DNA of 64,000 bases from Byssothecium circinans (taxonomy: Eukaryota > Ascomycota > Dothideomycetes > Pleosporales > Massarinaceae), in the NCBI GenBank assembly GCA_010015675.1, contig ML977011.1, forward strand, positions 291,472 to 355,471. The letters run 5' to 3'. Shown here in pieces: positions 60,587 through 64,000 of the stretch; within the stretch, counting starts at the first letter, position 1; every line of letters begins with the position of its first letter. The notes below the pieces were generated by a model, which was not told where the DNA came from, made no database searches, and worked only from the letters and a program-made list of their open reading frames with translations. A program made the translations under genes and the position numbers.

Positions 60587-61446
60587 ATACACGATGCACA
60601 TGCATGGCGATCCATTATTGTCCCGGAATAAGCCCAACGGAGGCGCTTCGGCGTGACGTGAACGAAAGCCCAACCCAAACCGGGAATAACCGTTGCCCTA
60701 ACAGGGCACCGCAACGTCAAAAGTTGGACGCAGTTTGAGACAACATGTCAAAAGCAAGGAAATTGCAGTGATCGATGGTAGTCAGTGAAGTTTCCTCTTT
60801 TGCAATATTTGCGGGTTTCGGGTGGGAAAGTTGGAAGTGGCGACGGTCGGTAAGCTAACGTGACGTGAGACTCCCGTCTGGTGAAATCGAGGCGCACGTG
60901 ACCAAGGGCTGACATTTACGAGAGAACGGCATGTGTCGCTGACGAGTAGATACGAAGATGCATCAGCACTAAGGGCATTTTTAAAGACGTGGATTTGTTC
61001 AACGACGAGGGTCTTTTCATGTCTGGCAAGAAACCTCCTTGTAGGATGCTGTTCCGTTAAAGTTCGGGGATTTATGAATTGTCTCGGTACTTCGTGATAT
61101 TTCCGAATGAGCGGCGTAGTTGCAGTCAAGCTCTGGCCACGGTAATTCAATATCAAATAGACATTATCCATTAATAGTCGCGAGCCCTAAATCATTCCGT
61201 CTCATTCCCAGCTGGGCTCGTCTCTGTGGACCATCATATGCCCAAGCTTCCAACTGCAAAGCCCGATAAGTAGATATCAGCACCCTTCGTTTCCATTCCT
61301 CTCCTAGCCCATGGTCCATGGTCCAACATCATCTTTCCCTTTCATAGCGAGCGGATATTCTTTTCCTTTTCACCTCCCGTTCTCTTGCGTGCATTAGTTC
61401 CCCTCCTCTCTAAAATCCCACGGTAGTTCCCTTTTATAGCCTATCC
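60587..61446. other. Intergenic, no gene recognised
   Basis: About 0.86 kb between converging genes. A minus-strand frame at 60782-61171 has no domain resemblance and is not called. Confidence 0.45.
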
Positions 61447-61926
61447 TCACGCCCTAAAAGCCGTACACGTCGCATTCCCCACGGCTCCCTTCCCAAAAAC
61501 AGTCGTGACAACCACCAAACTCACATCCGCCCCCTCCATCCCCTCTCTCAGCACTCCACCAAACTCCCTACCACCCACAACGCCCCCACCTCCAACAACC
61601 CCTACCACCACCCTAACAAGCAGCGGCGCAATCCACATCATCCCCCAGACGAACACGCTCACCAGAAAAGCCATAGTCGCATCCAGCAGTAAGCGTTCAA
61701 ATGTACTCAGCATGTACGCGGAGAACGTGATTAAGTACTGGTAGTACGCTTTGTGTATCGTGTAGCGGGCGCGGTCCAGTGGTGTGGGTGAGGCGGGTAA
61801 GCGGGGGGATTCGTGGAGGGATTCGTAGAAGGCGGGGAGAGAGAGGGGGCTTGTTTTTGGGGGGAGGAGGAAGAGGGATAGGGAAAGGGGTAGGGAGAGG
61901 GGGAGGAGGGTCGTTAGGGTCGTCAT
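61447..61926 (-). CDS. Small hydrophobic hypothetical protein
   Basis: A 159-residue frame from the ATG at 61926. The N-terminus is a Leu/Ser-rich hydrophobic stretch, LLPLSLPLSLSLFLLPP, encoded by a simple CT-rich tract. The middle looks more like real protein, TIHKAYYQYLITFSAYML, and is followed by a strong membrane segment, TMAFLVSVFVWGMMWIAPLL, and a Gly/Val-rich run. It may be a small two-span membrane protein. The frame is open upstream to 62202 but without an ATG that helps. I know no family for it. Confidence 0.5.
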   Translation of the reverse strand: MTTLTTLLPLSLPLSLSLFLLPPKTSPLSLPAFYESLHESPRLPASPTPLDRARYTIHKAYYQYLITFSAYMLSTFERLLLDATMAFLVSVFVWGMMWIAPLLVRVVVGVVGGGGVVGGREFGGVLREGMEGADVSLVVVTTVFGKGAVGNATCTAFRA

Positions 61927-63171
61927 TGCTTCGTGGTGTCGTGAGTTTTTGCCCTTCGGCGAGGATGGTGTGTGGAAGTAATCTGGGGAGAAATTTCGAG
62001 ACTTGGACGAAGGGTTCGGGAGTGTGGTGTTTGCAAGGCCAGGGAGGCAGTTCCTGTTATTTTTCCTTTCCTTCTGTTTTGGAACTGTTGTTTGGAAAGA
62101 GCCTTCGACCTCGGGAGAATGTTCTTGTCGTTGTTGAGTTGAGTTAAGTTGGATTGAGTTGGCCTGCGCTTCCACGTTCAACCTTTCAATCGACCCTCTC
62201 ACTCTTTCGCAAAATCAAAAGAACCGCGCCCGAACAAAAATAATAGGTAAACAAATCCCCACCGCTTGTCAAATCGGAAAAGAAGAGTCTTGACGCAAGA
62301 GCTCAAATTATATAATTTCCCCAGCCCACACTTTCCAATCGATCGCTCATCAGCGCGCCTCGCTTGCTCGCTTGCTTCCGGCTCTTCCGAGTGCGAGATT
62401 TCCGAACGATGCCGCCTGGCTGGGCCGCACCAACCACATGTCATTCTCTTTTCCCCCGCTGCTTACGGAGTTGACCAGGTGATTACACGCTCGTACCGTA
62501 TACGTGCGTATGCGGTTTTTGGTGCTATGCAGCCTTCCAGATGCGTTGTGTGTGCGGGTAATACATGAGTTGGAGTCGATTGGACATGGGACTGGCGATT
62601 TTAGGTGAAAAATGTTAAAACCTTGGAAAACTAGGTGCTGTGGCTAGGTTCTGCGGAGCCTCACTTATGAGATGATGAGATCTCGATCCGATGGTGAAAT
62701 CAAATTTGAGATTATGGATGGTTGGAAAACATGCGATTTCTGACGTGCGAGGCTGGGCCTAGTGGGTAGGCCCGATTAGCGGATTTTGGTGCCTTGTGTT
62801 TAGGCTTCGTTTCCCGAAGCCGGTATGTAATGGCGGATGTGAAAGCTCGCTCGATGTGAATTGATCATTTTCAATGAAATGCGATGTGGTATCGATAGAT
62901 CTGTATCCTACCCGTTATCCTATCCTACAGTACGGAACCTTTCAGCTTCACCAACTCCATGTCCATCTCTGTGCTCTTCCTCGCCAATCGTGGCACTTCA
63001 GAGTCATGGTAATGAAGCTTTCTTCCTTTCTTGACCGGGTCGCTTCTCGGAGGCAGACCGTCATGATGGTGTTTCTGTAAAGCGCGTATATCGGCCTTCC
63101 AGGACACCTCGCCTCTTCAAGGTGAGGATACCGTTCACACCGTATGAACATGGTGGATCGACTTAGTCCTT
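61927..63171. other. Intergenic, no gene recognised
   Basis: About 1.2 kb. Short frames only; AT-rich around 62580-62740. It must include the 3' end of PEP7. Confidence 0.45.
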
Positions 63172-64000
63172 TCAACCCGGCGACGGACTGCCCAACCCCC
63201 TCTGATACGCGCCCGCGAAATCCAGTTGCCCCAATTGCCCATTGACCTGATCAATCTCCATGTTGAGATCCTCCAGGTTCTGCGCCAAACTCGTCACCTC
63301 GTCGAACCGGCGATGCTTCGTCGCATTACCGACCATTTCTGACACCATGAACTTTTGCTCTTCGAGGATAATCAGTCGCTCGCGGAGTTCTTTTTCTTCC
63401 GACTCGAGCGCTGAAACAGCGCTGCTGCTACTGACAATGCTTCCAGCTTCTCTGTCGTTGTATTTGATTGATGCGAGGGCTCCGCCGCCGTTGGAACGGC
63501 CGTTCGCTTTCTGGCCATGTGGCGCGGCGTGTTTAAGTACCTTTGGCAATGATCGCAGGGGCAGCATGTGTGTGCTCAAAAAGCTGTATGCTTGTTGATA
63601 TACAGCTTTTTGCAGCCGCGTTTGCGTAGGTGATTCTGTAGGTAGATCTCGTATCCTTCTCGCAGCCTGGTCGAACTGTGTGAAGGCATCCATGAGCCTT
63701 TTTCGCACTTTGGTAGCATCTGTGAGCTGCTGTGGTGAGGGCGGCGTTTCGGGATCCTGTAATGCCATGAGTAGCTTCTGGAATCTGGGGAGGAGCAGGC
63801 GGATGCCGCGCTCGAACTGGGCTAGGTTCTCGTATGAGCGCTGGTCTTTTGGTTTCGATGCGAGTTCTCTTTGGAAGTCGCTTCTGCTGAAGAGAGTGTG
63901 TTTGCAGTCCTTGCACATGCGAACATCGAGGCCTATCTGCGCTGCCCCCTTTTCGGATTTACCTGAGCCTGTTGTTGTTAGCATTGAATACACATCTTGA
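63172..64000 (-). CDS. PEP7: Pep7/Vac1-type endosomal tethering protein, C-terminal part
   Basis: The gene runs off the right edge; 63172 is its stop and the frame is open to the window end. Pep7/Vac1 (rabenosyn-5 type) is a FYVE protein that binds PI3P and the Rab Vps21 and promotes Golgi-to-endosome fusion. At the window edge the last zinc-ligand pair of a FYVE-like finger is visible (RMCKDCKHTLFSR). It is followed by the Vac1 region SDFQRELASKPKDQRSYENL and FERGIRLLLPRFQKLLM, then a long coiled coil, ESEEKELRERLIILEEQKFM, and a helical tail, RFDEVTSLAQNLEDLNMEID. The N-terminal zinc finger and most of the FYVE domain lie outside the window. Confidence 0.85.
   Translation of the reverse strand, partial: QDVYSMLTTTGSGKSEKGAAQIGLDVRMCKDCKHTLFSRSDFQRELASKPKDQRSYENLAQFERGIRLLLPRFQKLLMALQDPETPPSPQQLTDATKVRKRLMDAFTQFDQAARRIRDLPTESPTQTRLQKAVYQQAYSFLSTHMLPLRSLPKVLKHAAPHGQKANGRSNGGGALASIKYNDREAGSIVSSSSAVSALESEEKELRERLIILEEQKFMVSEMVGNATKHRRFDEVTSLAQNLEDLNMEIDQVNGQLGQLDFAGAYQRGLGSPSPG

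Overview
The window looks like a chromosomal segment from a filamentous ascomycete (Pezizomycotina), most likely a Dothideomycete close to the Pleosporales. The reasons are spliceosomal introns mostly of about 45-130 bases with GT...AG ends, a Medusa-type (MedA) conidiation regulator, a DUF6601-type protein, and one old gene copy whose only lesions are in-frame stops of the kind left by repeat-induced point mutation. The genus is inference. Gene models were spliced by eye, and reading frames were checked across each junction given.

Left part (0.9-8.8 kb): ubiquitin-ribosomal protein eL40 fusion, RRN7 (RNA polymerase I core factor) and eIF5A on the minus strand, then VPS52 (GARP tether) divergent from eIF5A, and a small APH-like kinase. 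From about 9.8 to 11.7 kb lies a small repeat island: a hairpin, an 18-base minisatellite interrupted by a 50-N gap, a pseudogene carrying seven premature in-frame stops, and a 222-base MITE-like element with 28-base inverted ends and a 5-base target duplication.

Middle part (11.9-28.4 kb): a 3278-residue CSF1 (bridge-like lipid transfer protein) gene on the minus strand, divergent from an HFL1/TMEM184-type vacuolar membrane protein, then a 671-residue serine-rich protein of unknown function. A gene-poor stretch of about 7.8 kb (28.4-36.2 kb) precedes the MedA-type regulator (36.2-38.6 kb), followed by another 2.7 kb without genes.

Accessory part (41.4-50.4 kb): a broken type B carboxylesterase, a broken 2EXR/F-box-like gene, an intact peroxiredoxin-like gene divergent from an intact Zn2Cys6 regulator, and a broken NmrA-like gene. 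I read this as a decayed accessory gene group that kept its regulator and peroxiredoxin.

Right part (51.4-64 kb): carnitine acetyltransferase with both a mitochondrial-type N-terminus and a C-terminal AKL, mitochondrial malate dehydrogenase, a conserved small protein with a Cys-Cys-Phe patch, a DUF6601-type membrane protein, a short hydrophobic hypothetical protein, and the C-terminal part of PEP7/VAC1 cut by the window edge. VPS52, CSF1, HFL1 and PEP7 all serve endosome, vacuole or lipid-contact functions; CAT2 and MDH are linked through acetyl-CoA and malate shuttling. I saw no tRNA, rRNA, CRISPR array, viral gene or toxin gene.
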